Shown here piece after piece: positions 50,655 through 60,292 of a stretch of 64,000 nt of DNA (positions are counted from its first letter, which is position 1; every line of letters starts with the position of its first letter). Under the pieces are notes generated by a model that worked only from the letters and a program-made list of their open reading frames with translations, was not told the origin of the DNA and ran no database searches. This DNA comes from Prorocentrum cordatum (lineage: Eukaryota > Sar > Dinophyceae > Prorocentrales > Prorocentraceae), in the NCBI GenBank assembly GCA_963575745.1, contig CAUYUJ010000892.1, positions 1 through 64,000 on the forward strand, in the 5' to 3' direction. The translations under genes and the position numbers were made by a program.

Positions 50655-50876
50655 GGCCTCCTGGATGGGTTACGAATAGACGGGGTCGGAAGATCGTCCC
50701 GCATCGCCGATGCATCGCCGATGCACCGGTGATGCATCGGCGACGTCGGCATTGCATCGGCGACGCCAGCGCGGAGAATATCTGGCTCCACATCGAGCCG
50801 CATCGGCCATCGGCGATGAATCGGCGATGCGGGGTGATCCTCGGACCTCATCTACTCTGACTCCATCCGTGAGGCC
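50655..50876. repeat. Foldback element, family Y (copy 4)
   Basis: The longest clear arms of the family: about 63 bp on each side, left GGCCTCCTGGATGGGTTACG and right CTCTGACTCCATCCGTGAGG. 222 bp in total. Confidence 0.8.
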
Positions 50877-50961
50877 GAGGTAATCATCCCCCCCTCCTTC
50901 GCCACCCGTAAGCATACGATGTCTTGATCGTTCCGCTATAGGATCCCCCGAAGTCCCAACG

Positions 50962-51091
50962 CTCACCATCGCTCGGACGCCCATTCCCCGTGCATGGTTC
51001 GCTTCCTTGCGCTTGTGTTTTATATGATGATCCGAGATGTTCCTCGATGGCCCTCGCCGAGAAAAAATGCACACGTCCGAGCGATGCCGAG
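50962..51091. mobile_element. TIR element, family R (copy 1)
   Basis: The left end CTCACCATCGCTCGGACG pairs with the right end CGTCCGAGCGATGCCGAG. It contains CCTCGATGGCCCTCGCCGAG, shared with copy 2. Confidence 0.65.
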
Positions 51092-51225
51092 CATGGCGCC
51101 CCTGGAAAATTGAGACGCCATGGGGACCGAGGGCTCTCCCAGGCCTGGGCCGCGGCGGCGCCCCGGGCCCAGGGCGGGCCGGGCCTGTGGTCTGGGCGCG
51201 GGTTTCGCCGGCCCGCTCTCTAGCG

Positions 51226-51351
51226 TTAGGTCGGGCCTGTCCCCCTACAGGCAGATTTTGGACGAAAAATCAAAAAGACAGAAAAATGATCAAACATAGT
51301 CCCAAAATGACCCGAAAATATTCTTCCTGTAGAGGGACAGGCACGACATAA
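51226..51351. mobile_element. MITE, TTAGGTCGGGC family, with exact 8-bp TSD
   Basis: 126 bp. Left end TTAGGTCGGGCCTGTCCCCC, right end GGGACAGGCACGACATAA. The 26-bp termini match at 23 positions when one is reverse-complemented. Identical CTCTAGCG octamers flank it (51218-51225 and 51352-51359). Confidence 0.85.
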
Positions 51352-51368
51352 CTCTAGCGGAACAGAGA

Positions 51369-51509
51369 CTCACCATCGATCGGACGTCAATTCCTCCTGC
51401 ATTTGTCTGTTTCGTGCGCGTTTTTTTCTCGGAGCGCCAGATGATACAGTAGCTCCTCGATGGCCCTCGCCGACCGAGAAAAAAAACGTACACGTCCGAA
51501 CGACGCCAG
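51369..51509. mobile_element. TIR element, family R (copy 2)
   Basis: Left end CTCACCATCGATCGGACG, right end CGTCCGAACGACGCC, same central CCTCGATGGCCCTCGCCGA. Only the MITE lies between copies 1 and 2 of this family. Confidence 0.65.
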
Positions 51510-51954
51510 GATGAGAAATTGCGTGAGCACACGGTCTCGGAACTCCATCGGAGTCTCTTGGGTCGGCGCTGGGCCAACCTGTGGCAGCCGCACATGTGTA
51601 CAATGGGGCACGCGAGCCTATAGTACCGTGGTCAGGTTTCGGAAGCATCGTTTAACCGATGCCGATCCCTGGCCTGGGCCCCACTGGCCGATTCACCCCC
51701 CTAGAGCCCAGATGGAAATGTAGGATGTTCCCTTCAGGTTTCGAAGGGCCTACCCCCATCTGGGGTGGTGGGATGGCGGGGCCGAAGTACCCTGGACCAT
51801 TGGAAATGGGGATGGGTCAAACGATTCCGATTTCTGTCCACGACCCTCCGTGGCGCGCGCACCGCGCCAAGGGCGGCGCCGGAAACGCCGGGGGTTCTGA
51901 TCAACGGTGGTCAGACCGCTTCCACATATGCGATGTCTAGATGTTTGTCCATAC
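51510..51954. other. Non-coding or unrecognised
   Basis: No domain recognised. A weak family S-like segment (CGTGGCGCGCGCACCGCGCC) lies near 51850. Confidence 0.35.
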
Positions 51955-52090
51955 GGGGGCCCATGACGTCCCGACCCTTTTCCCCAGGGCCGGGCTTTTT
52001 CATCCCGAACCGTCTGTTGACGGTCGTGGGGCCCGGCGAAGGCCCCCTGGGCGGCCACACTGCCAAAAACATCGCGTCGTGATATTTCCG
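51955..52090. repeat. Dispersed repeat, family T (copy 2)
   Basis: Shares TCTGTTGACGGTCGTGGxGC and following words with 29590-29722. Confidence 0.45.
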
Positions 52091-52143
52091 CGGCGCGAGC
52101 ATGACTGCGGCGGGATCGGCAATGTTCAAGGCACCATGACCAA

Positions 52144-52290
52144 GAGCAGCAGCAGCAGCACGAGGCAGGAGGCAAGAAAAAGAGGAGGCGGAGGAGGTGG
52201 AAGAGGGGGAGGAGGAGGCGCAGGAAGGAGTCGGCACAGGGAGGAGGAGGAGGAGGAGGAGGAGGAGGAGGAGGAGGAGAAGGAGACGAA
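52144..52290. repeat. (GAG)n-rich tract
   Basis: GCAGCA, then GAGGCG and pure GAG for about 40 bp. Confidence 0.8.
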
Positions 52291-52382
52291 TGGAATGGAA
52301 TGGAATGGACTGGACTTGAACGGAATGAAATGGAATGGACTGGAATGGAATGGAGTGGGATTCAATGCGAAGGAATGTAATG
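52288..52382. repeat. (GGAAT)n pentanucleotide repeat
   Basis: About 18 units of GGAAT with GGACT and GAAAT variants, following the GAG tract. Confidence 0.85.
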
Positions 52383-52399
52383 GATCTGTTTTGCAATTC

Positions 52400-53323
52400 A
52401 AAATTATATAGAACACTGCCGCACCCTGAACACAACGGACACAACGAAGATGAAGCCGAGCGCCACGACGATGAGAAACTTCGCTGCACGACAAAACGGC
52501 TGTTCACCTTATTTGGCAACCGACAACTCCAAGGAAAGTGAGAAGTGCCACACTTGCGAAGCCCACGACAACGCTCATGTTCCTCCAGTCGAGAAAGCCC
52601 TGTAGCATCTCCTGAGAACTCGACTGCGATCCACGGAAGAGTACGATAGTGCAGAAACTGTCCCCTGCACGAGGATTGCGCCATCAGCAACCAGAACCGC
52701 TCGTTGCTTTGCCCAGGCGCCGCCATGGGCCGACGCCGCTGCAAGACGAACATCATTCTTCTCCGACCCCTCCGCCTCGGCCGTCGCACTGGTTGCACTG
52801 CCGCTTGCGCCGCCCTGTGCGCCCCGCTGATCCGAGACCGTCAGCCTCACTGTGGCCGCGGCGGCTTGCGAAGCTCCCGGTGCACCCACAGCTGTCGCCG
52901 TAGCCACGAGCGAGCTGGTCACTCCCAGGGCCGCGCTCCTGTGGTTCCCAACATCTCCCCTGGCAGCCGCCGCAACCACAAACGACTTGCCAGCAGCAAA
53001 ACCTGAAACTCCATGAGCACGGGGAGGCTGATGGGCTGCACCAGCTGCGGGAACTTCGGCCCGATCCCCATGAGGGGCGCCACTGCTGCCCGCGCTGTCA
53101 GCCTCTCAATCCCCTCCGGCAGCGCAAAGGGCGTGGGCCAATGCAGCCCCCAGCAGGGTCGGGCGGCAGCCCCCGTGGCCCATGACGTGGAAACCCCCGG
53201 GCATGAGCGTCTGCGCGGCAACAAACTGCCCCCGAAGTGCCCGCGCCCCGCTCCACAGCCGACCGCCAGGGGCGGCTGGAGGTGCGCCAGGGCGGTTCCA
53301 TGCCGTGCGCGGGATACCAACAT
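52400..53323 (-). CDS. Possible small host gene with membrane segments
   Basis: From ATG 53323 a frame of 134 codons reads VAPLMGIGPKFPQLVQPISL and VLMEFQVLLLAS before turning less natural. TTTCAG/G at about 53005 is a possible 3' splice site, after which another frame reads GKSFVVAAAARGDVGN and a Ser/Thr/Ala-rich stretch. Further 3', two hydrophobic segments occur, SVVVGFASVALLTFLGVV (about 52525-52585) and KFLIVVALGFIFVVSVV (about 52425-52480). This could be one gene with introns. No family recognised, and chance is possible in GC-rich DNA. Confidence 0.25.
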
Positions 53324-53335
53324 GGTGGAGAGGAG

Positions 53336-53838
53336 GAAGGGGAGGAAACGGAGGAGGAGGAGGAGGAGGAGGAGGAGGAGGAGGAGGAGGAGGAGGAGGA
53401 GGAGGAGGAGAGGGGAGGAATGAGGAGCGAGAGGAGGAAACAGGAGGAGAGCGGGAAAAGGAGGAGGAGGAGGAGGAGGAGAGGAGGAGGAGGAGGAGGA
53501 GGAGGAGGTGGAGGAGGAGGAGGAGGAGGAGGAGGAGGAGGAGGAGAGGGGAGGGGGAAAGGGAAGGGGAGGAGCAGGAGGAGGAGGAGGAGGAGGAGGA
53601 GGAAAAGGAAAAAGGACAAAAAGGACGAGGAGGAAGAGGACAAGGCGAGGAGGAGGAGGAGGAGAAGGAGGAGGAAGAGGAGTGATGAGCGAGAGATGAG
53701 GAGGAGGAGGAGGAGGAGGAGGAGGAGGAGGAGGAGGAGGAGGAGGAGGAGGAGGGAGGTGGAGCAGGAGGTGGAGGAGGAGAGAGGAGGAGGAGAAAAG
53801 ATAGAGGAGGAGGATGAGGAAGAGGACAAGGATTTCCT
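53336..53838. repeat. (GAG)n tract, 500 bp, at LINE B 3' end
   Basis: The longest GAG-rich block of the window, several pure runs separated by GAAAAGG and GAGGTGG variants. Its right edge is the 3' end of LINE B. Confidence 0.95.
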
Positions 53839-53943
53839 CGGGGGCCCACGAGGCAGAACAGAGCATTACCAGCGAGCACCGCACGGCAGTCTGACGGGTG
53901 TGGCAGCGCAGGAGATGACCGTCTCTCCCCTAGCCACTTAGAC

Positions 53944-55599
53944 TTACCCCGCGGGGCTGCCGCGGGTCGCAGGCCGAGGCAGCACTCCATGCTCCTCCAA
54001 AGCCCGAGCTGCAGTCGCCTCCCGCTCTCTTACTCGGGCCGCCAGCGCCTCCAGCGATGGTAGGAGACGCACACCCGAGTGAGCGGAGGGGCTACCAGTA
54101 GTCGCCGCGGGGAGCAGCACGTACTTGGCAGAGGCGCGACATGTGGCGCCAGAACCTGCAGCTACCTTCTCCTCCGATCTGTAGTGAGGATGAAAGCCTT
54201 GACGAATTCGGTGGAGAGCGCCCCTGCCACTCGGTCCAGGCTTCCCTTTGCACCGCTCGCCGAGAAGGAAACACCGCTGGCTCGTGAAAGCTCCACACTT
54301 AAAGCAGAAAACCAGCATCTCACACTCGGCTGTCTGGCGCAGGGACGTGCACAGGAGGTGGCCTCGTTCGCTCTCCGCGCCTTGCAGGCGACGCAGAGCC
54401 GTGGGGAGTCCGTTGCACCCTAGCATCGGCCGCTCGTCGCCATAGGACACCTTAAAGCACTTACTGCATCGAGCCGCGCTTTCCTGGGCGCCTTCGTCGC
54501 CAGGGTCGAGGATGACCCATTCGTGCCAGCTCAGGGCACGCGGGGGCGGCATCCTGGGGCCCGTCTTTCCTCGACGAAACTCGAGTTTCGGGAAACCAGA
54601 AAGCATTGCCGCAAACATCGCCACCAGCTTGCGCAGCTGGACAAAATCTTGATCCAGCCTCTCCAGCTCGTCTGGAGCAAGGCTGGGGTGAAAACTCAGC
54701 GCGTGCTTTGCCAACCTGTCCGCATCGGCATTGCCTAAGGCGATCTTCCGCTCGTGCGGCGGGGGTGCTGCGATCACCCCTTCAGAGCGATGTGCAGGCA
54801 CGTGTGAAACAGAGATGATGCTGGCCTGGCCATCTTCCGCCAGGGCCCTTCGTCGAATTCCCGCAACATTCTGGTTGGTGTCCAACTGCACGGCAGGGCT
54901 CGAGGAGGCCAACCTAACCGCCCCCAAACAGTCGCTGCGCACATCACTTCGTCCCGTGGCCAGGCAGATAAGAGTAGCAATCCCCAGATTTTCTCCAGAC
55001 TGCGCTGTCTAGGGGAGACCTGGCCACACCGCGCCGAGAGCGCGAGCTTTCACTATGTAGTCCGTGCCAGGGGCTCGGAAAACAGCAGCATAGGTGGCAC
55101 GGTTGAGCTCTCGAAAGACTCCAGTGGTGGCCGACTCATCCACGACGATCTCCGCGTCGAGGGTCAGTCCACCAAACTCATCGATCGTCAATGGCTCTCC
55201 CTCAGGTCCCTGGAGGACGGGGTCCAGGTCCAGACAGGGAGGAGGGGGAGTGGGCTGAGCCATTATCAACCGAGACCAGAAGAGCAGTCTATCGGGCGCA
55301 GCCGCTCTCGCCTCGGCGATTTCTTCATCAGGCAGGTGCTCTCGCCTAGCCGCTCTGGGCTCGGGGCTATCACAGAAAAACTGTCTGTGGACCAGGGGGT
55401 CGGGCTGACGAGAAAGCGGACGCAAACCGTCGTGAACGTACCCCGAGGATCTCAGCCAATCTCCCGTCCAACAGGCCCCAGAGAACACTGCACTCAGCCA
55501 GTATTTTTCACGAGGGGAGGCGCGCTTGGACCGCATCATTCTTTGGAGCGGGTCCGAAGCGACTCTGTCAGCACTGAACTCTGGCAAAGCCTGCGCCAT
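53944..55599 (-). pseudogene. LINE B RNase H and C-terminal zinc motif
   Basis: One frame throughout, broken only by an in-frame TAG at 55009-55011. RNase H: EIVVDESATTGVFREL (Asp of strand 1), SGENLGIATL just after the stop (Glu), VRSDCLGAVRLA (Asp), VSHVPAHRSEG, and GNADADRLAKHA (last Asp). All four acids are present. The C-terminal part has CSKCFKVSYG and LVFCFKCGAFTSQRCFLLGE followed by RCKGKPG, the Cys motif shared with LINEs C and D, and ends at 53944. A single nonsense change separates this region from an open frame. Confidence 0.7.
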
Positions 55600-55698
55600 G
55601 CGGCGCTCATGTGATCTCTGGACTCCCTCCTGCAGTAGCTTATTGACCAGGGCAGGTGCCGTGTAGAGGAGATCGATTACGTACCCTCGGTCGTCGTG

Positions 55699-57583
55699 TC
55701 ATACTGTGAAACTTGTAACTGTCCAGCCTATTATGTGGAGGCTCAACCGCATGCGGTGCATGGGTCCCCGAGACAACTTCCAGCCTGAAGGTTCAAGAAC
55801 AAGGGGTTGAGCTTCCACCGTGTCCCGCCATATCTGGATATGTTCCCGAAACGAGAAAGGCGATGAACGCGGCTGGATGATGGACCTCCAGACACTCGAA
55901 GCCCATTGGGCCGCTGGCGCAACCGCCTGCTTCCACGCTGGATCGCCGTGCAAGACCAACTTAGCAGTGAGGGAGGCACCTTTGTGTGCTGGACTGCGCC
56001 CCGCCATTGAAGTACTCTGAAGTGCCCGTAGTTCGCCATCCGCAAAACCGAGAACCATGGCTCCGTAGCCCGCTGCAGGACGAACTCCAGCCACATAAAT
56101 CTTAGACATTCTGGACTTGTCACGTGGCAATCGTTTGCGGTAGAATGACAAAAAACGGTGCCTCTTACGCATAGCTCGTAATCGTCGGTGACGCTTGTGA
56201 AGTCCTCCTCTGCATCCTCTCCTCTGGCCTGGTGCTAAGTCTGTCCCAAGAGATACTACCGCATTCGAGGCCACCGACGGGCATGCCACTTGCAGCCTCC
56301 TGGAGAGCCTCGTCGCCAGTCTCTGCGAAGATGCAAAGGTCACGGCCTTGTCCTCCGCTAGGTGGACGTTCAGCCGTTCCGAAAAATAGCTTTCAAGTCG
56401 TGGCCTGCCTTGGTTAGGTTCGCCACTATCTCGTCCTCGTCTCCATGCGCAACTACCGTGTCATCACCTATGTAGGATACCTGTGGATTTCGGAGAGAGA
56501 ACTGGTCGAAATCGTACATAGCATATGATTTAACGAAGACGTCGTTAAAGATGTCCCCTGCAGGAAGGCCAGAGCCCGCAAAGAGCACCAGAGGGGAGCA
56601 GTTGGGGCCCAATCGGAGTATACGGGGACCTCGCCATAGATTGTAGAGGGTCTTGATGAGGACCAAGGGGACGCCCCATAGACGGCTCGATCTCGGACCT
56701 TGGCTAGAACAAACGACTCATAGTATTTCATACTATCCCAAATGAAACCTGCTGTAGCCTTCCCAGTCGAAGAAGCCTGTTCCGCGAGGACGCTTTGTTT
56801 CCAGCTGGCAACCTCGGAACTAGTTCCATTCCCGACAGACCAGTAAGACCGTTGGGCCCGCTCCAAGAACTCGTCAGCTCGGCCCCGTCGGAGCCTCTCC
56901 CACAGGCGCACGGGCGACCCCAGGAGCAGGATGGGCCGTAAACCTCCCTTCGGCTTCTCCAAGAGGGGCATCAGCATCCACAGCAATTGGGGAGGAAAAA
57001 TTCCGATCCGCTCCACCGCCTCAAAGAGTAGCGCCAGGACCTCCAGCCCCATGTCGCTGAGGCAGGCAAAGTGACGCGGGTGGAAGCCGCCCAGCGACTG
57101 GGAGGTGTGCCTGCTGAAGGACCTCGCCGCGACGCGGAGCTCCACCGGTGTAGCTCGCGGGAAGCACTCACGATTTGGGACCCAAGCTGTTAGGGGACTT
57201 AGACTAGCATTCCAGTACTCACCAAACTTTACCGTCTCGTCCATGAGGAGGCTATTCGGGTCCGACGTGAAGATGCCAGGGGAGCTCTGCACAACCGTGG
57301 GGGCCCAAACCTTCTGAGCTCTGGTGACCCTGTGCACGAGCCTTGCGGAGCCTTGTAGAGCTTGAGTGGTCCAGGTGCCCCGGGATTCCCTTGCAACACG
57401 CTCTCCTTCAGCTACAGCCTCATCAAAATCCGCTTGAATATATTGCAGGAGTCGTTGTGAACGCTCACAATATGACTGCTGGGCCGAGGGGTCGGGGCGC
57501 CAGAGAAGAGCAATCTCACGCATGACGCGCAAGGAAGCATCAAGCCTGGAACACTGACCTTCTCCCGCACAGCCGTGCTGCAA
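55699..57583 (-). pseudogene. LINE B reverse transcriptase
   Basis: Linker text EYWNASLSPLTAWVPN and LGGFHPRHFACLSDMGLEVL lead into RT entry LLEKPKGGLRPILLLGSPVR (about 56925-56990) and KATAGFIWDSMKYYESF (palm A, about 56710-56760). After a frame change comes GSGLPAGDIFNDVF and the catalytic NPQVSYIGDDTVVA (YIGDD at 56459-56473). A further change leads to the thumb, MSKIYVAGVRPAAGYGAMVL (about 56050-56110). At least two frameshifts. YIGDD differs from the V-V-D-D form in LINEs A and C. Confidence 0.7.
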
Positions 57584-57615
57584 GGCTGCCTGGAGGTGTA
57601 GGCACGTGCGCTCAT

Positions 57616-59948
57616 CTAACTCGTCCGACTGGACCGCCGTTTAAAAAAAAACTCATTGAACGCATTAAACAGCCACTTCCAACCTGCGATGACCTGGAGC
57701 CTAGCATCTGGATCCTTCGGCCGATAGAAAACTGAAACCCAAGATGCCTTGATCGTCCTGCTCCTCTCTCCTAGTTCCCGTGGTTCAACTCCCAGGACAC
57801 TGCATAGCTCCACTTCGGCAACGTCAACGAAGTGGCCCCAAGCCTTCGACAGCACTCTCCAAGCGCGGCAGGCCGAGGAACGAGAAGCGTGAGCAACAGC
57901 TTGAGCAGCGTGTGCTAGCGCACCTCGCCACTCTGCAGGACGGGGTGTGGGGCCATACGGAGGATCATGAGGAAGCTTCTGATGAGATCGATAGATGAGC
58001 TGCTTGAGGGAGGGAGCCTCTGCCTTGATCTTCAAACGTACTGGGCGGTGCGGCTTGACCTCCCACTTGGCGTCGACTCCGACACCGTCAATCAGTCTGG
58101 CCATCCCAGGGCCCAGCAAGACAAAATCGATGGTGCTGCTGGCGGCTGGAGACCTGCACGTGGGCATCGTAGGGGCGACGATCACCATGCCTAATCGACG
58201 GGGAAAACCAGCCTCCTCAAGAAATTGTGGCGATAGATTCCAATCCCCTCCGATGATAGCGCTCTCCGAGCCCAAAACCGACCTTCCAAGAGCCTTCAGG
58301 ATGTTGAGGTTGGCCTCGCTGAGGCCTTCCGCCGACCGAAGGTAGACCGAGTAGAGCGATACCGTGGGCCATCCAGGGAAACCCAGGAGAACCTTGATAA
58401 CACGATGGGCCACGATGCAACCATCACCTCCCCTTTCGGTGGGCCACCTGAGTCCCGCCGCCAAGCGAGCGAATACGCCTACTCCACTAGATAACTTTCC
58501 AGTCTCAGGATTGAGTCGAGCAGGGAGAAGGAGAGCGCGCCATCCGAGACCACGGGCCGCGCTGATGGCCTGCCCTAGACAATCGTCACTGATGCCCAGC
58601 TCCTGAGCACACAGTACCACTGCATCCGTCTCAGCGAGGCGGCGTCGAAGTGTCTTCCAGCACGAACCGTTGAAAGACTCAATATAACAAGAACTATTCT
58701 GCACACTCTTTGGGGCCCCTCTCAGGGCTGGCACTGGCCGACCTGATGTAGAGAGCGGGATCCCCGAATGCAGAGGACCAGGGATGCCGAACATAGCGTC
58801 ACCCACACTTTTGTTCTTGGCTTTGACCCGCATTGTGCGCATAAGTGCTGTAAGCTCCTCTGAATGCTCCTCGCCATCCTTCCTAGCGACAGCCAGAAGC
58901 TTCGAGATGTCCTCAGAATCGAGATCGCCCAGGTCGACGCCCAAATCATCATCCCCTGGAACTGGAATAGAGTCACCCGCTGGTTCTTGCTTTGGAACAC
59001 CTGGGCCCCCAGGGACACCTTCAGCAGGAGTGGGGGTTGAGGGAGGTGTGTTGGCCTTGACCTGCGCCGCCTGCGCCGCCAGCAGCCCCTGGTACTTGGC
59101 GAAAGACGGCGAGGCCACCAACTGCTGCACCTCGGGCGGCGCGCGCTCGAGCGCCTCGGGCGACAGCTGCGTGCAGGGCGCGGTCTCCTGGGGCGGGGCC
59201 ACCTGCTGCAACGTGCTGCGGAGCTCCACCTGGAACGCCGCAATCTCGACCTTGACCGCCTGGATCTTGTCGCGAGCCTGCGCCAGAGCCTCCTGGGCGT
59301 CCTTGATGGCCTGAGGATGTTCAGCAGCTTCTTCTTCAAGCTTGGCCAGCTGCTGCTGGCGCTTGGCCAACTTGTGGCCGAGGGCGGTGCACCTCGCGAC
59401 TGCAGGCTTGCGCTCCGTGATCGACTTGCGCGCCGCCGCCAGCTCGGACTCCATCTGGGCCTGGGTGGCCGAGGAGCCCAGCTCAGGGCACTTCTTGAAG
59501 ACGGCGAGCGCCTCCTCCATGGCGTCAGCCTTGGCGCGAAGAGCGACCAGCTCCGTGCCCGCCACGCCATCGCCTTCATCTGCATCGGGCTTGGGATCAG
59601 GCTTGCGGGCCGCGCCAGTGCCTGCGCCCCCTGCGCGCGCGCTTCCCGCATTGGCCCCTGCGCCCTTGGTGAGCTGCTCGGCCTGCTTCGCCAGGTTGGC
59701 CAGCTGCTGCTCGATCTTGGATGAATTCCCACCTGCCTTGACTGAAGGTGGGCCACGCGCCCATGCACCGCGAGGGCCAGAAGGGCGAGGCCCATCACCA
59801 GGGCTGGACTTCTTGGCGTTCTCCTTGGCGCGCTGGACGATTGCCTGGGGAGCTGCCTTGCCGCAGACGCAGCGGACGCGGCATGCCCAGTCCTGGCTGC
59901 GCCCGCAGTGAGGGCACCTGGGAGCACCGCCTCATCGTCCTTGGCCAT
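57616..59948 (-). CDS. LINE B ORF1-endonuclease fusion protein
   Basis: The frame is open from 59931 to a stop at 57616 (about 770 codons). It starts with RCPHCGRSQDWACRVRCVCG, a zinc ribbon, followed by a coiled coil (EQQLANLAKQAEQL; VALRAKADAMEEALAVF; GHKLAKRQQQLAKLEEEAAE). The APE endonuclease then follows: YIESFNGSCWKTL, CAQELGISDD, GVGVFARLAAG, IGGDWNLSPQ, STIDFVLLGPGM and PHRPVRLKI. The likely natural start, MAKDDEA at ATG 59948, is in another frame just upstream, so a frameshift lies near 59930. The endonuclease motifs look intact. Confidence 0.7.
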
Positions 59949-60072
59949 GGGGCCCGCCGATGAGGCGTCGTGGATTGCCGGCGGGAAAAGGCCCCTCGAC
60001 CTGCGCACCGAGCCAGAAAGACCCGCAACGGCGAATGCCACTTCGAAGACGGCCGTCGCAAGCCCAGAACTT

Positions 60073-60093
60073 CCTGGGCCGAAATGGCTGGAG
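60073..60093 (-). other. Decayed DinoSL-like motif at LINE B 5' end
   Basis: Plus-strand CCTGGGCCGAAATGGCT matches the reverse-complemented DinoSL core at 14 of 17 positions, all three differences being transitions. It touches the (GAG)n tract. Confidence 0.65.
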
Positions 60094-60176
60094 GAGGAAA
60101 AGGAGGGCGAGGAGGAGGAGGAGGAAGAAGAGGAGGAGGAGAAAGGAGGAGGAAGAGGAGGAGGAGTTGGAGTTGG
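60093..60176. repeat. (GAG)n tract joining LINE B and LINE D
   Basis: GAG runs with GAAGAA and AAAGG variants between the 5' end of LINE B and the 3' end of LINE D, the same arrangement as at 41552-41673. Confidence 0.85.
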
Positions 60177-60292
60177 AGTCCCTGGGCGCAGTCCAATACA
60201 ACACCTTACTGGTGCCCCTTTCTGGGCATCACGAGCTAATTCAGTCTTGCTGAAAACTTTGGGCCAGGGCCCAAAATAACGCGTCGCAGATA

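Larger units (their letters stand above)
53839..60093 (-). mobile_element. LINE B: DinoSL-tagged non-LTR retrotransposon, decayed
   Basis: A 6.25-kb minus-strand element. Order: DinoSL-like motif (60093-60073), ORF1 fused in frame to an APE endonuclease, RT, RNase H, C-terminal zinc motif, 3' UTR of about 105 nt, (CTC)n in element sense. Fewer frame breaks than LINE C, more than LINE A. Unlike LINE A, ORF1 and endonuclease are in one frame. Confidence 0.8.

Noticed and set aside
53336-53838. Glu- or Pro/Leu-rich proteins of 160-320 codons across GAG tracts
   Set aside because: Pure microsatellite translation in every frame.
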